Shown: positions 25,010 through 37,000, numbered from the stretch's first letter. The stretch: 64,000 nt of DNA from G963674665 sp963674665 (GCA_963674665.2 CAXXPL010000009.1:496001-560000); one strand, 5' to 3'. Program-made: numbers and translations. The notes: generated from the sequence alone by a model not told the origin.

Positions 25010-25680
25010 TGCCTGGCTCCATCGAAGTCAAAGGCCTTGGGGTACAACGCCACTTCGTTTTCCTTTGACTCGCTGGAATCCTGGAATCTACAGATAACGG
25101 CTTGGGGAAGTTCCGCGATATGCTCCCATGTGTCTGATCGCCCGCGATCCCGTGTCCGGTCATAGGAAAGGGAAAAGGACTTTGCTGGAGTAATGAGTAC
25201 ATGAAGGTCCTTTGACGGTATGCCCTCGCTGGGTTGCCACTCCAGAAAACTGACAACGGAATCGAGATCCGTCTCATCAACTGCCTTTTCCGAATAAACA
25301 AGTTCGCCCCCATCAGGGGAAGTGAAGAAGACGTACCGGACCAGGACCGGTGCGCCACCATGCCATGCAGACAAGGATATGAGCGTTGGGAATGATATTT
25401 CACTCGAAGTTCCACGCATGCTCAGGACCCGTGCGTTTTCTCCTCCCTGGGCGACAGGGTCATAAGATGCTAGTTGGCGGGCCAATAACCGCATAACCGC
25501 CCTCATGCCGCCGTCATTTCGCGCCTGCTCGCGCTCCCACTCCCTGATGGAAAACCGGAAGGAGGTGCCGAGGATACCGAGAACCAGCGCTCCCAGCAGT
25601 ATGCCCAGAAGGGCTTCGATCAATGTGAAACCCTCGGAATTCTCTCCACCTCGAGTGGGGTGCATGAGCGAGACAATCAT
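25006..25680 (-). CDS. gspJ: Minor pseudopilin GspJ
   Basis: 224 residues. Prepilin signal NSEG then FTLIEALLGILLGALVLGI with Glu at position 5 of the mature protein. The following FRFSIREWEREQARNDGGMR and long beta-rich domain fit GspJ. Overlaps gspI and gspK by four bases each (ATGA), giving tight coupling. GspJ forms the tip complex with I and K. Confidence 0.85.
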   Translation of the reverse strand: MIVSLMHPTRGGENSEGFTLIEALLGILLGALVLGILGTSFRFSIREWEREQARNDGGMRAVMRLLARQLASYDPVAQGGENARVLSMRGTSSEISFPTLISLSAWHGGAPVLVRYVFFTSPDGGELVYSEKAVDETDLDSVVSFLEWQPSEGIPSKDLHVLITPAKSFSLSYDRTRDRGRSDTWEHIAELPQAVICRFQDSSESKENEVALYPKAFDFDGARQ

Positions 25681-26063
25681 TGCGTATCTGGAATCAAAAG
25701 GCTGGTTTGAAGCGCACTGCCACCGTATCGCAATGTCACTTTTGCCAGAGCCAGTTTATCCGAGGAACGCACAGTGGTATAAGCCACAGACACCATCGGG
25801 GCTCCCCTCAGGGCCTCGACGTTCAGATTTCCCTGCTTCAGGGGGATTGTCCCCGAAATGAGCCCCTGCATGGCGGATTCGAGTACGGCAAATTCTTGTT
25901 CCTTGATCTGCAAGCGTTTCTTGGAATCCGCATGGGCGCTGTAAACCGCACTCACTCCTCCCACAACAAGCGAGGCAATGATCAGGCTCACCAACGCTTC
26001 CAGCAGTGAGAAACCTTCCTGCGCCTGTATCGTGGCACAAGCCACCGGCATTTTCCTGGTCAC
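25677..26063 (-). CDS. gspI: Minor pseudopilin GspI
   Basis: 128 residues, normal for GspI. Signal QEG then FSLLEALVSLIIASLVVGGV with Glu5. The short globular part after the helix (LEVAL-type strands such as VSVAYTTVRSSDKLALAKVTL) fits. Overlaps gspH and gspJ by four bases. It nucleates the pseudopilus tip. Confidence 0.85.
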   Translation of the reverse strand: MTRKMPVACATIQAQEGFSLLEALVSLIIASLVVGGVSAVYSAHADSKKRLQIKEQEFAVLESAMQGLISGTIPLKQGNLNVEALRGAPMVSVAYTTVRSSDKLALAKVTLRYGGSALQTSLLIPDTQ

Positions 26064-26587
26064 GACTCTGTCTCCACACTGGCGAATATCCTTTGACAGT
26101 GGATCCCGGAAAAGGGATGGAAGGAAAAGCGATAGGTTCGAGCTTCGTCGAACAGAATATCCAGGCTTGTTATGCTTTCCTTTGAGTCTGTTCCGGAAAT
26201 GAGCACGGAACCATCACTGTAGAATTGGAGCGTTGGATTCCGGTCCGATGTACGGTCAACACCGGCCCCCTCGGGTAGTTGAAGGGTCACTTCCTCGGGT
26301 ATTTCAAGCAAAATTGCCGGATCCTCACCAGGGTAATCCCCTTGCTCATATCTTGTGTCGTAATCCAGAAGGAATATCCGTTTTGTGGTGTTGGAAGACA
26401 GAGCCTCCAGCCTGGCACGCTGCAGCGTCAGGAGGAATTTTCGCAAAAACAGGGTGTCCGCCTGACTTGTCAGCCGTACCGTAACGAAACTCGCTGTAGT
26501 GGCGAGCAACAGCAAAACGAGAAGGATCTCCAGTAATGTGAATCCTTGCGGAAGCGGTTTGTGGGATTCCATGGAACTGCCTGTCAA
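26060..26587 (-). CDS. gspH: Minor pseudopilin GspH
   Basis: 175 residues. Signal PQG then FTLLEILLVLLLLATTASF with Glu5, followed by a globular domain with LQRARLEALSSNTTKRIFLL, the GspH/FimT-type segment. Overlaps gspF and gspI by four bases. Links the pseudopilus tip to the GspG fibre. Confidence 0.83.
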   Translation of the reverse strand: MTGSSMESHKPLPQGFTLLEILLVLLLLATTASFVTVRLTSQADTLFLRKFLLTLQRARLEALSSNTTKRIFLLDYDTRYEQGDYPGEDPAILLEIPEEVTLQLPEGAGVDRTSDRNPTLQFYSDGSVLISGTDSKESITSLDILFDEARTYRFSFHPFSGIHCQRIFASVETES

Positions 26588-27771
26588 AAATCCACGTTGG
26601 TAACCGAGATAATGGTCGTGAACATGCCGATGACCACTATTCCGATAATGAGTCCGGTAACGAGTATGACGATGGGTTCGATCCAGGAAGTGAGCCTTGT
26701 GAGCAGAATCTTGGTTTCCTCCTCAAATCCTTGCCCCAGGGCAAGGCAGCCACTGTGCAATGTGCCTTGTTCCTCGGCAATGCGCAGAAGGCTTCCCACT
26801 CGTTTTGGAAAGAGGGTGTTTTTTGAAAAAACCGATGAGAGTGGGCGCCCTATTTTGACTTCACTGGCGGCGGGGTACAAATGCTGTTGTAGGGCATTGT
26901 TTCCTGTAACACGGCTTGCGAGTGAGAGTGAGGGAATAACTGCGACACCGCCATCGAGAAGTCTTCCCAGGGTTGTGAAGTAGCGTGCCAATCCGCGCGA
27001 AAGCACTATTTTGGAGATCAGCGGAATACGAAGAAGGAAACCGTCCCATTGTATTTTGGCCAAATGGCGAAAATTGCCAAAGCGTATTGTGAGCAATGCG
27101 CAAAGCAATACAGATAAGGGCACCCACCACCATGATTTTGCGATATCCCCCAGAGAGAGCAGCAGACGCACTCCCCATGGAGGGTCCGCTCCAACGGCAT
27201 CAAAAACCAGGGCGAAATTGGGCATGACATAGAATACCAGGACGCTCAGAGTCACAAAGCTCATTACGCAGAGCATGGCGGGATACACGAGGCTTGCGAG
27301 AAAGGCCCTGCGAAATTCCAATTCATTGCGCCAGCCGGTCGCGAGATTGTTCAACGTGTCCTCGACACGACCGCTGGCTTCCCCTGCCCGGATTAGCGGT
27401 GCCGCCGCTGGGCCGAAAAAATCCGAGTAGGGTTCCAGGGCAAGCGCCAGGGATTTGCCCTTGTGCACGCTGCTGGCCATGTCTTTCCCGGCCTCGGAGA
27501 GGCGGGCATCCTCCACGTGCGCCGCTGCAAGATGCACAGCCTTGTCCAGGGCAATGCCCGATCCTACCAGCTTGGCGAGATCTTCTATGAATTGCACGCA
27601 GTGCCTGGGCTTGGGAACTCGTCCTTGCCCTGCGCGGCATTGGCGTACGGATAAAGGATGGAGTCGTTTTGACTTCAGTGCACGGACGGCCTCCATTTCG
27701 GTACCCGCCTCAAGTTCTCCGGCCACATGCGATCCGTCCAGGGCGAGGGCTTTGTATGTGAAGCGCGGCAT
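26584..27771 (-). CDS. gspF: Inner-membrane platform protein GspF
   Basis: 395 residues, standard length. Starts PRFTYKALALDGSHVAGELE, the usual GspF/PilC opening, followed by two GspF domains with membrane helices (LASLVYPAMLCVMSFVTLS; WIEPIVILVTGLIIGIVVIG) and the conserved FTTLGRLLDGGVAVIPSL. GspF passes the force from GspE to the growing pseudopilus. GTAAGG precedes ATG 27771. It starts four bases after gspE and overlaps gspH. Confidence 0.92.
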   Translation of the reverse strand: MPRFTYKALALDGSHVAGELEAGTEMEAVRALKSKRLHPLSVRQCRAGQGRVPKPRHCVQFIEDLAKLVGSGIALDKAVHLAAAHVEDARLSEAGKDMASSVHKGKSLALALEPYSDFFGPAAAPLIRAGEASGRVEDTLNNLATGWRNELEFRRAFLASLVYPAMLCVMSFVTLSVLVFYVMPNFALVFDAVGADPPWGVRLLLSLGDIAKSWWWVPLSVLLCALLTIRFGNFRHLAKIQWDGFLLRIPLISKIVLSRGLARYFTTLGRLLDGGVAVIPSLSLASRVTGNNALQQHLYPAASEVKIGRPLSSVFSKNTLFPKRVGSLLRIAEEQGTLHSGCLALGQGFEEETKILLTRLTSWIEPIVILVTGLIIGIVVIGMFTTIISVTNVDF

Positions 27772-27775
27772 GGCC

Positions 27776-29506
27776 TTACTCTAGGCTCGTTACGCGCATT
27801 ACTTCAGCCAAGGTCGTCACTCCCTGGAGGACCTTGCGCAAGCCATGTATTCGCATGGGTTCATACCCCTCTTGCAGGGCAATATACGCGATGGATCGGG
27901 CATCGGTGCCGCCGGTGACTGCGCTGCGGACAGCATCGGAAACTGGAATCAGTTCGAAGATTCCCTCCCTGCCGGACCAGCCGGTGAAGCCGCATGACTT
28001 ACAACCAGAAGGAGAAGGCTCACACAGTGTTTCAGGGAGTTCAGTGTCGGTCAGGTTCGACTGCAGCACCCGCTTGTGGGCGGAGGTTACCGGAGCGGCT
28101 CTCTTGCATGACGGGCACAGCAAGCGCACAAGCCGTTGCGCCATGACAAGAAGCAATGAATCCGCGAGAAGGAACGGTTCCACGCCCAAATCACGCAACC
28201 TGGTCACAGCTGTGGGGGCGTCCTTGGTGTGCAGAGTCGAGAGGACCAGGTGGCCGGTCAGCGAGGATTCAATGGCGATTTTCGCGGTCTCCTGGTCGCG
28301 GACCTCGCCCACGAGCAGGACGTCTGGATCATGTCGCAAAAAGGATCGCAGTGCCTGGGAGAAGGTCAGTCCGATACGCGGGTTGACCTGCAGCTGATTG
28401 ATCCCGTTCAGTTGATATTCCACGGGATCCTCTACCGTAATAATCTTCCGGCTCTCGTTTCGAAGGGCGAGCAGGGAGGCGTACAATGTCGTGGTCTTGC
28501 CCGAGCCAGTGGGGCCAGTGACAAAGATCATGCCGTTGGATTTGGTCAGCGCTGTGTCCAGGATTGTGCGCTGCTCCCGCGTCAATCCCAGGGCTTTCAT
28601 ATCGTAGGAGCCACGCTCCTTCTCGAGCAGGCGGAGGACTATGCTTTCGCCGAAAAGCGTCGGCGAGGTGGCCACGCGAATATCGACCTTTCTCCCCAGG
28701 GATTTCCAGGCCATCGATCCATCCTGGGGCAGACGGCGTTCGGCGATGTCCAATCCCGCCATGAGCTTGAGACGGCTCAAAACGGCTGGCTGTTGCGGCT
28801 TCGCGATCCTGTCCAGCACCTGGAGCATGCCGTCGATGCGGTAGCGTACCAGCAGGATGTCTTCCAATGGCTCGAAGTGAATGTCCGATGCCCGTGAATC
28901 CAAAGCGGTATTGATGAGGTAGTCGACCTTGCGGACAATTCCCGCTTCCTTGGCCAGATCCTTGAGCCGCTCGAGATCGTCCCCATCCAGGGAGACATCG
29001 TCGTGCAACGGCTTCTCTTCGCCGTCGCTTTCTTCGGAAGGGTAGAAGTGCTCCAGGGTCATTGCGATCTCCTCGCGCAACCCCAGAACGATTGTGGGAA
29101 CACCCGAGAAGCCGTGATCCTTTGCCTCGGCTCCATCGAGAAGCCGCAGGACGGATTGCAGTGTCGCGAGATCAAAGGGATCATTGACCACGATAACGGG
29201 ACCTGACTTGTCCAGCCCAACGAGGACAAAATGCTTTTTCAAGAACTCGACCGAGAGACCCTCCATTGGATAGCCGGTGGGCGGATAATCTGTTCGGCGG
29301 AGTATGGGCAGGCCGCAAGACTGGGATATCCAGGCGAGAGTGCGCTCCTCATCGGCTTCATTCAGTGGCGATAACGCCTCGGATAATGGCAGGCAATGGC
29401 GAAAATATCTGGTGGTGAATGATTCACCAGGATTCAGGGCGCCGGGAGTGTGAGGAGGAGAGGGAGGATGTGCCATTGTTCGTGTAGCGAGTAAAAGAGT
29501 TTGCAT
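27776..29506 (-). CDS. gspE: Secretion ATPase GspE
   Basis: About 576 residues. N1E-like domain, then the ATPase: Walker A TGPTGSGKTTTLYASL near residue 328, Asp box ITVEDPVEYQL, LRSFLRHDPDVLLVGEVRD (Walker B) and His box SLTGHLVLSTLHTKDA. A zinc site CPSCKR...CKSCGF follows, as in true GspE/PilB. It powers pseudopilus assembly. Starts at 29521 (TTG), 29506 (ATG) and 29476 (ATG) are possible; none has a clear ribosome site. Divergent from gspG, with the shared promoter region of about 70 bases between them. Confidence 0.93.
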   Translation of the reverse strand: MQTLLLATRTMAHPPSPPHTPGALNPGESFTTRYFRHCLPLSEALSPLNEADEERTLAWISQSCGLPILRRTDYPPTGYPMEGLSVEFLKKHFVLVGLDKSGPVIVVNDPFDLATLQSVLRLLDGAEAKDHGFSGVPTIVLGLREEIAMTLEHFYPSEESDGEEKPLHDDVSLDGDDLERLKDLAKEAGIVRKVDYLINTALDSRASDIHFEPLEDILLVRYRIDGMLQVLDRIAKPQQPAVLSRLKLMAGLDIAERRLPQDGSMAWKSLGRKVDIRVATSPTLFGESIVLRLLEKERGSYDMKALGLTREQRTILDTALTKSNGMIFVTGPTGSGKTTTLYASLLALRNESRKIITVEDPVEYQLNGINQLQVNPRIGLTFSQALRSFLRHDPDVLLVGEVRDQETAKIAIESSLTGHLVLSTLHTKDAPTAVTRLRDLGVEPFLLADSLLLVMAQRLVRLLCPSCKRAAPVTSAHKRVLQSNLTDTELPETLCEPSPSGCKSCGFTGWSGREGIFELIPVSDAVRSAVTGGTDARSIAYIALQEGYEPMRIHGLRKVLQGVTTLAEVMRVTSLE

Positions 29507-29574
29507 TGCAAGAGGTTTCAAACTATATGGGCATAGACTTGTGCTGTCAAATACATAACAGATTGCGGGAAATC

Positions 29575-30009
29575 ATGAAAAGCAAGCGAATGTTGTTTCG
29601 TGAATCTGGCTTTACGTTGATCGAGATTCTTATTGTTGTGATTATTGTCGGGCTTCTTGCCGGTCTGGTCGGGCCGGAGCTGTTCGGACGTCTGGGAAAG
29701 GCCAAGAGTACTGCGGCAAGGGCGCAGATTGAGATGCTTGCCGCGGCTCTCGATTCCTATCGTCTCGATATGGGGAGTTATCCCTCCACAAGCGAAGGCC
29801 TGCTCGTTCTCATCGAGCAACCGCAAGGTGATGCGCCGGACTGGACCGGGCCATATCTGAAAAAGTCTTCCATACCCGCGGATCCCTGGGGCGAGCGGTA
29901 CAGATACCGGTGCCCGGGCGAACATGGCGATTTCGACCTCTTCACCTATGGTGCGGATAAGCAATCCGGTGGAGATGGCGAGAACAGGGACATCGAAAGC
30001 TGGAATTGA
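29575..30009 (+). CDS. gspG: Major pseudopilin GspG
   Basis: 144 residues. Signal RESG then FTLIEILIVVIIVGLLAGLV with Glu5, helix into ARAQIEMLAAALDSYRLDMG and the GspG hallmarks YPSTSEGLLVLI, the LKKSSIPADPWGERYRYRCPG loop in two parts and DLFTYGADKQSGGDGENRDI, which includes the calcium-site acidic residues. GspG polymerises into the pseudopilus. Start at ATG 29575; the frame extends upstream to 29506 without a ribosome site. Divergently placed from gspE, unlike the usual single C-to-M order, so the block has been rearranged. Confidence 0.92.
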   Translation: MKSKRMLFRESGFTLIEILIVVIIVGLLAGLVGPELFGRLGKAKSTAARAQIEMLAAALDSYRLDMGSYPSTSEGLLVLIEQPQGDAPDWTGPYLKKSSIPADPWGERYRYRCPGEHGDFDLFTYGADKQSGGDGENRDIESWN

Positions 30010-30014
30010 GGATA

Positions 30015-30536
30015 ATGCGGACAGGCCTTGCATTTCTGTTGATGGGGGTGACGTGGCTTGTTCTGGCCGCACCTCTTCTTGCGGCGGACCCGATCATTGT
30101 GCGCGACAATCTATTTTCCCCGGAGCGGAGGCCGGAGAGTCTCCGGGAGCACGAAGAACCGGTGCGGGAAAAAGCCGAGGAAATGGGGGATGACGCCATT
30201 CTTCTCAAAGGCGTCAGCATCCACGGGGAGCGTCGTTTGGCTCTCCTTTTACTGCAGCCCCACCTTGTTCCGGACACTCCGGATGCTGGCCCTGAATCCC
30301 GCCGTGTCGCCAATGCGCCTCACGGCAATCGTGCGCCGCGTTCTTCTCCACGCCGTGGCCGGTCACGAGGGAAAAGTGGGCAAACCATTCCTCTGCTCAT
30401 GCAGGAGGGGGAGCGTGTTGGGGATGTGGTCTTGAACGCCGTGTACTCCGATCACGTGATCATTCTTCATGCGGGTAGGCGGTATCGGGTGGAGCTGCGC
30501 CCGGGTACCGACGATCCGCAATCCTCTCGCGACTAG
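30015..30536 (+). CDS. gspC: GspC-like protein, short form
   Basis: 173 residues. N-terminal hydrophobic segment (GLAFLLMGVTWLVLAAPLLA), a DNLFSPERR motif typical of the start of the GspC homology region, ILLKGVSIHGERRLALLLL, and at the C-terminus LMQEGERVGDVVLNAVYSDHVIILHAGRRYRVEL in two parts. It lacks the PDZ or coiled-coil end of classical GspC. GspC contacts the secretin N0 domain and couples inner and outer membrane parts. An arginine/serine-rich linker in the middle is odd. Five bases after gspG. Confidence 0.75.
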   Translation: MRTGLAFLLMGVTWLVLAAPLLAADPIIVRDNLFSPERRPESLREHEEPVREKAEEMGDDAILLKGVSIHGERRLALLLLQPHLVPDTPDAGPESRRVANAPHGNRAPRSSPRRGRSRGKSGQTIPLLMQEGERVGDVVLNAVYSDHVIILHAGRRYRVELRPGTDDPQSSRD

Positions 30537-31033
30537 CACTCTCAGGCTGTAACTCCCCTGAATTCATCTTATTTCATTGATTTTTCCTTCAGCCTCGAGG
30601 CTGGCCCTGTCCAATGTGGCTAGGGCATGGCTCCCACGTCCGCTGTTAGCGGTTTATTGATCGATTTCGCACGAATATTTATCAGATATTGCGATATCGA
30701 TGCTCACCTCTGACATGAATACATTTATGTACACACTTGATACAATACTTGTTGATTAGTGTGCTGTTCCGCACTTATTGTTGGTTTTTCAGGTGTTTGA
30801 TTTTATATAATATGTTGTAATATAATGATTTAATAAATTCATACATATCTTCTTTTCAGGTCATGGTGTATTGAGGTGGTATAAATATCTGATATAAAGG
30901 AGCTATCATTGTAAACTTGATCTGACGGAATATGAAGAGGGAAATAGTACTTGCAAGCATTAAATAAAGAAGCTAGCCACTAGCGGACTGTTCATACTGC
31001 CACTCAATTATCGCTTTTCCATCGGAGGCTGCT
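30537..31033. other. AT-rich intergenic region before the RHS gene
   Basis: Nearly 500 bases without a gene, markedly AT-rich from 30700 to 30960. It must contain the RHS promoter. No clear sigma-70 pair or operator palindrome was recognised. Confidence 0.45.
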
Positions 31034-34000
31034 GTGCGCTATCGTATCGCTCTGTTTCTTTCCCTGTTCGCCCTGCTGATAGTTGGAAGCTTGCTCCTGA
31101 CCTCTCCACAGGCACAGATTGTTTCCGAGGAAACAGTTGTATTCAGCGAGGATTACAAGATCGGCTGGCTCAGGATCCTGCTCAAATATGATTCATTCCA
31201 AAGCGATACCGACGAAAAAGCGATTCTCCGCATTACCCGGCTCACTCCGGACAAGGATTTCAAGAGCGGGTACCTGTACTTCAATGACGGTTGGGTCTCC
31301 GGCTTTCGTGAATTTCTGTGCGGCGACGACGAGGTCCTCGAGCAGGAAGTGACGCTCAGGAGCAGCAAGCGAAACATCATCCTGCTGTATATGCGGGGTT
31401 CCAAGAACGCCTCCATACGCATCGATGTCGTCACCCAGGATGAGATACCCATACCCACCGCATCGTTCTCCGCCTCCGCTGATACCGTCACCTACGGCGA
31501 AGCCGTGGAATTGACCTGGACCACGGAGAATGCCGAAACCGTGACCATCGAACCCGGCCTCGGGGCGGTGGACGCATCCGGCAGCGCCACCGTGACGCCC
31601 GAGGAAGATACCGTCTACACATTGACCGCCACAGGCCCCGGCGGAGAGGTCAGCGCCACCGTCTCCATCGATGTGCGCGCCGCTGTGGATCCCCAGCCCG
31701 ACCAATCCTTTGGCCAGTCCTACGAGGACCTTGTTCCGCCCAATGCCACAATCGAGGCCTTTGACCCCGCGCGATTTTCCGTTGTCACCGGCCTTGTCCG
31801 GGACGTGGCCGCCCAACCCCTGTCGGACGTGGAAGTCACCGTGCATGGATCCGAGGAACTCTACGGCACCGCCCGCACCGATGCCGAGGGCCGTTTTTCC
31901 ATCCCGGTGGAAGGTGGGGGGAGTGTCACTGTGCAGTACGCCAAGGATGGCTACATCCAGGCGCAGCGGAACATCCAGGTGCCCTGGAACGGTGTCGTGG
32001 CCGTGGATGCCGTCACCCTTGTGGCCTTTGACTCAGCCGCCACCACCATCGCACCGGATGGCGATCCCTCCAGCGTTTCCGTGCACAAGAGCACCGAGAT
32101 ATCCGACGAATATGGCTCCAGGTCCGTGACCGTGGTCTTCCCGGGCGATATCAAGGCCTACAGCGTGGATGAGGATGGAAACGAAACCGAGATGACGCAG
32201 TATACCGTGCGCGTCACCGAGTTCCCCACTCCCGAATCCATGCCCGCGGAGCTGCCGGCCATGTCCATGTTCACCTGGTGCGGCGAGTTCACCGTGGACG
32301 GCGCGGACGAGGTCCAGTTCGACTCGCCGGTTTCCATGTGGTTGGACAACTTCCTCGGCTTTGACGTGGGGCTGACCGTCCCTGTGGGGTATTACGACCG
32401 CAAGGAGGCTGCCTGGGTTCCCGCGGAAAACGGCCTTATCGTCCAGCTGTTGGACACGGACAACGACGGCCTCGTGGACGCCCTGGATGCCGACGGCGAC
32501 GGCGTGGCCGACGACCTGGACAACGACGGCGTCCTGACCGACGAGGTCAAGGGGCGTGAGGACGCCACCCCCGGCGATACCTGCATGCTGGCCAAGCTCA
32601 CCCACTTCTCCCCCTGGGATTGCAACTATCCAGTTGCTCTGCCTCCAGGGGCGGTTACCCCCGACGCTATCCCGGCGCCCCCGGAGTGCGAGAAGTGCAA
32701 GAACGACACCGGCTCTCATGTCTCCCACCGCGATCAGGTCTACCACAAGGACCTGGCCATCCCCGGGACGGATGTGCGGGCCGTGTATGCCAGCGACCGC
32801 GCCCCTGGATATATCCAGGTGGTGGACATTCCCCTGAGCGGTGACACCCTTCCCGAACCCTGCATCGGCATCAAGCTCAAGGTCGACGTGGCTGGAAAAA
32901 GCATCACCAGGGAGTATGGGCCACAGGCCAACCTCACGGACACCATCGAGTGGGACGGTCTTGACTACAATGGCGATCCCGCTCCTGACGCCAAGATGAC
33001 CATCAGGATCGGCTACACCTATCAGGCCACCTTTGCCATCCCCGCTGCCACGGCCAAGGCCTTTGGCCTCCCCGGCACAGGGGGCACCACCGTGAATGTG
33101 CGCTCCCCGTACACCATGTGGACCACCTACACCCACGAGATGACCACCACGGCCATCTCCAGGGACGAGCTTGGCCAGGGCTGGACCCTCTCCACCCACC
33201 ACCGCCTCGACCCGGTGAACCCCGTGCGCCTGTACAAGGGCGACGGCACCACTCTGGAAAACACCACCGCCACCTTTGACCTGTTCTATGCGGACGAGGT
33301 GGGAACATCGGAACCGGGCTCCAGTTTCGATGTCACGGCCGATGGAAAGTACTTGTATGGTATATATTACGCGATTTACAGCTTTGATCCGGACAGTGGA
33401 GAAGCACCCGAAGTCATCTGCGGCGAACCCGGGACTTCCGAGCTCAGCGGTGTGGACGGACCGGCAAAGGATGCCACCATCCCCTATGTGATCGACATCC
33501 ATGTTGCGCCCAATGGCGAGATCTATTTCAACACATCTGGGCTCAATAACCAGGGATATTACCTCTTTAAAATCGACAATGACGGTATCCTGCGCCATGT
33601 GGCCGGCAACGGCACCTCGGGGTATGACGGTGACGGCGGCCCCGCCACCGAGGCATCCATCGGCCAACATCTCCATATCGCTGTGGATGACAACCAAAAC
33701 GTGTACTTTGCGGATCAATACAACAAAATAGTTCGAATGATCACCCCGGATGGCATCATCAATACCATCGCTGGACCAGGAGTCGCAGGAGTAACCGGAG
33801 ATGGTGGCCCGGCCCTGGATGCGTATATTTTTTATCCCTATGGTCTCGCGGTTGATCATGATGGAAATGTTTATATCAGTATTTTTCATAACCATGTGGT
33901 AAGGAAAATCTCCCCTGACGGTATAATCACCACTGTCGCCGGAAACTGGAGCAAAGGCGACTCCCTGGATGGCGGCCTGGCCACGGAATCGTCCTTGAAT

Positions 34001-37000
34001 TATCCAAAGGATATTGACGTCGACGACCAGGGAAACCTCTATATTGTCGAGTTCAAGGGGACTTGCCGTGTACGGAAAGTGGGGCCGGATGGACTCCTCC
34101 GCACGGTAATCGGATGCCCCCCGGGGAGTGATTGCGAAGCCTTCAGCGATGGTTCCGCCGCAACCCTTTCTATCCAATGTGACGGCGGCTTGACCGATAT
34201 CGCCCTTGCCCCTGATGGTTCTCTGGCCTTTGCCAGCTCTTGGGATACCGCAACCTACTGCCGTACCGTTATGGGCCGGGTTGTCCAGAGCCAGAGCGTC
34301 AGGCGCCTGCTCAATGCCGGTGAGGTTCTGTTCCCGGACGAGAACGGCCAGGGCTACGTCATGACCGAGGATGGCCGCCACGAGCGCACCATTGACCTGG
34401 CCACCGGCAAGACCCTGCTCACCTTTGAATACGATGACAACGGCATCCTCGTGGCTCAGAAGGACCGCTTCGGCGACCGCGTCACCATCGAGCGTGACGC
34501 CGAAGGAATCGCCACGGCCATTGTCTCCCCGGACAGCCTGCGCACCGCCCTGACCCATGATGAAGACGGCGAGCTCACCGCCCTGACCTGGCCCGGGGGC
34601 GAGACCCACACCTTTGTCTATGACACGGGCGGTCTGCTCACCACCTACACCGACCCCAGAGACAACGCCTACACCTATCTCTACAACGACTACGGACATG
34701 TCATCGACGCCGAGGACCCCGCAGGGGGGCATTGGCAATACGATCAATATACCACGGACCAGGGCGTCACCACCACCGTGCTCTCCGCAGAGGGGCAGCT
34801 CACCACCTATCAGGACGGCAATGAAGGGGGCGCGCTTAAATCCACAATCACCGCCCCTGACGGCAGCGTCTCCGAGTATTACCGCAGCGAGGACGAACTC
34901 TACGTGAGCAAGGAGCTCTCCTGCGGCACCTCCCTGGACTTCTATTTTGATCTCGATCCCGAGTACAAGACCCCGTACCTGGCCACCGGCGTCACCTCCA
35001 CGGAGAGCGGCTTGAGCCGCGTCATGGGGCAGCTGCGGGAATACCTGGACGACGACGAGGACGGGTCCTACGACAGGATCGTGGACACGCGCACGCTCAA
35101 TGGCAGGACCTATACCCTGGAGGAAAACCTCGGCACCGGCGTGATCACCGCCACCTCCCCGGAGGGGCGCGTTTCTACAGAGACTTACGACACCGAAACC
35201 CTGCTGACCCAGGAAAAGGGCATTACCGGGCTCTACCCAACCACCTATGCCTACGACTCCCGTGGCCGTCTCACATCCGCGGCCAGAGGGGATGACACGG
35301 ACCAGCGCACCGTGAGCTTCACCTATGACGACAACGGCAACCTGGCCACGGTCACCGACCCCCTGCAGCGCGTCACCAGCTTCACCTACGACGCCAATGG
35401 CCGCCGCACCGGCATCGTGCGCCCGGACAGCTCCACCATAGACTTCAGCTACGACAACAACGGCAACCTCACCAGCCTCACCGTGCCCAACGCCTCGGAG
35501 CACACCTTCGGCTACACCGAGGTCAACCGCAACAGCCAGTACGATGTGCCCGCGGACTCCGGGCTCTCGGAAAACATCTACCACTACTATTATGACAACG
35601 ACCGCCGCCTGGTGCGCACGGTCATGCCCTCGGGCAACGAGATCGTGAACACCTATGGCGACGGCAAGCTCCAATCCATCCAGACCCCGGAGGGCGAGAC
35701 CACCTTCACCTACTTCTGCGGCTCAAAAGTGCAGTCCATCACCCGGGGCGACGAGGCCATGGCCTTCACCTACGACGGCTCCCTGCTCACGTCCCTCAGC
35801 CAGACCGGCGAACTGAACGCCACCCTGGAGTTCGCCTATAATAGTGATTTCAATATAACCTCCCTCACCTATGCCGGGGGCGCTGTCCTGTACTCCTATG
35901 ACAACGATGGCCTGCTCACCGCCGCTGGTGATTTCACCATCGAGCGCGACGCGGACAATGGCCTGCCCCTCGCGGTGAGCGATGTGGACAGCGGCGGCGC
36001 CCTGGCCCTGAGCCGCGAGTTCACGCAGTTCGGGGAGCAGTCCGGCAGTACGCTCACAGTCAATGGCACCGAGCTCTATGCCTGGGAAGTGGAGCGCGAC
36101 AACGCGGGCCGCATAACCAGCAAGACCGAGACCCTGAGCGGCACGTCCACGCTCTACGAGTACGCCTACGACTCCCTTGGCCGCCTCACAGAGGTCACGG
36201 CCAATGGCGAGATTAAGGAAGAGTACGCATACGGCGCCAATGGCGCGCGCTCCCTGGAGACAAACGCCTGGCGCGGTATTGAGGAGCGCTCCTACTCCTA
36301 TGGCGCGGACCACCGCCTGCTCCAGGCCGGGGATACTACCTACGAATACGACGCCGATGGCTTCCTGACCAGCAAGACAGTTGACGGCGAAACCACCACT
36401 TACACCTACGCCTCCACAGGCGAGCTGCTTGTCGTGGGCCTCCCTGACGGCACAACCATTGCCTACAAGAACGACGCCCTTGGCCGACGCGTTGCCAAAT
36501 ACACGAATGGCGTGGTAACAGAGAAATACCTATGGCAGGGGCGCACACAGCTCCTGGCCGTTTATGATGCCGACGGCTCTTTGAAATCCCGCTTCCTGTA
36601 TGCCGACGCCCGCATGCCCGTGGCCATGGAGACAGGCGGTCAGACCTACTACCTGGCCTGCGACCAGGTCGGCTCCCTGCGCGCTGTTGCCGATGCCAAC
36701 GGAACCGTGGTCAAGTCCGTGACCTACGACTCCTTCGGCAATGTGCTGGAAGATAGCAATGAAGCGCTTGCGCTGCCCTTCGGCTTTGCCGGTGGGCTGT
36801 ATGATGCTGATACCGGGCTGGTGCGGTTTGGGTTCAGGGATTATGACGCTGAGGTCGGGAGATGGACGGCGAAAGATCCCATTGGGTTTAGAGGCGGAAA
36901 TAGTGATTTATATGGGTATTGTGTAGATGATCCCCTAGGACACTTTGACGAGTTTGGTCTCTATGATTTTACAATCAAAATTCCAGCCACAACCATAGAT

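Noticed and set aside
32033..35674. 1213-residue open frame on the minus strand inside the RHS gene
   Set aside because: It is antisense to a GC-rich repetitive coding region with a clear domain series on the plus strand; its translation is low-complexity valine/glycine-rich with no domain or ribosome site.
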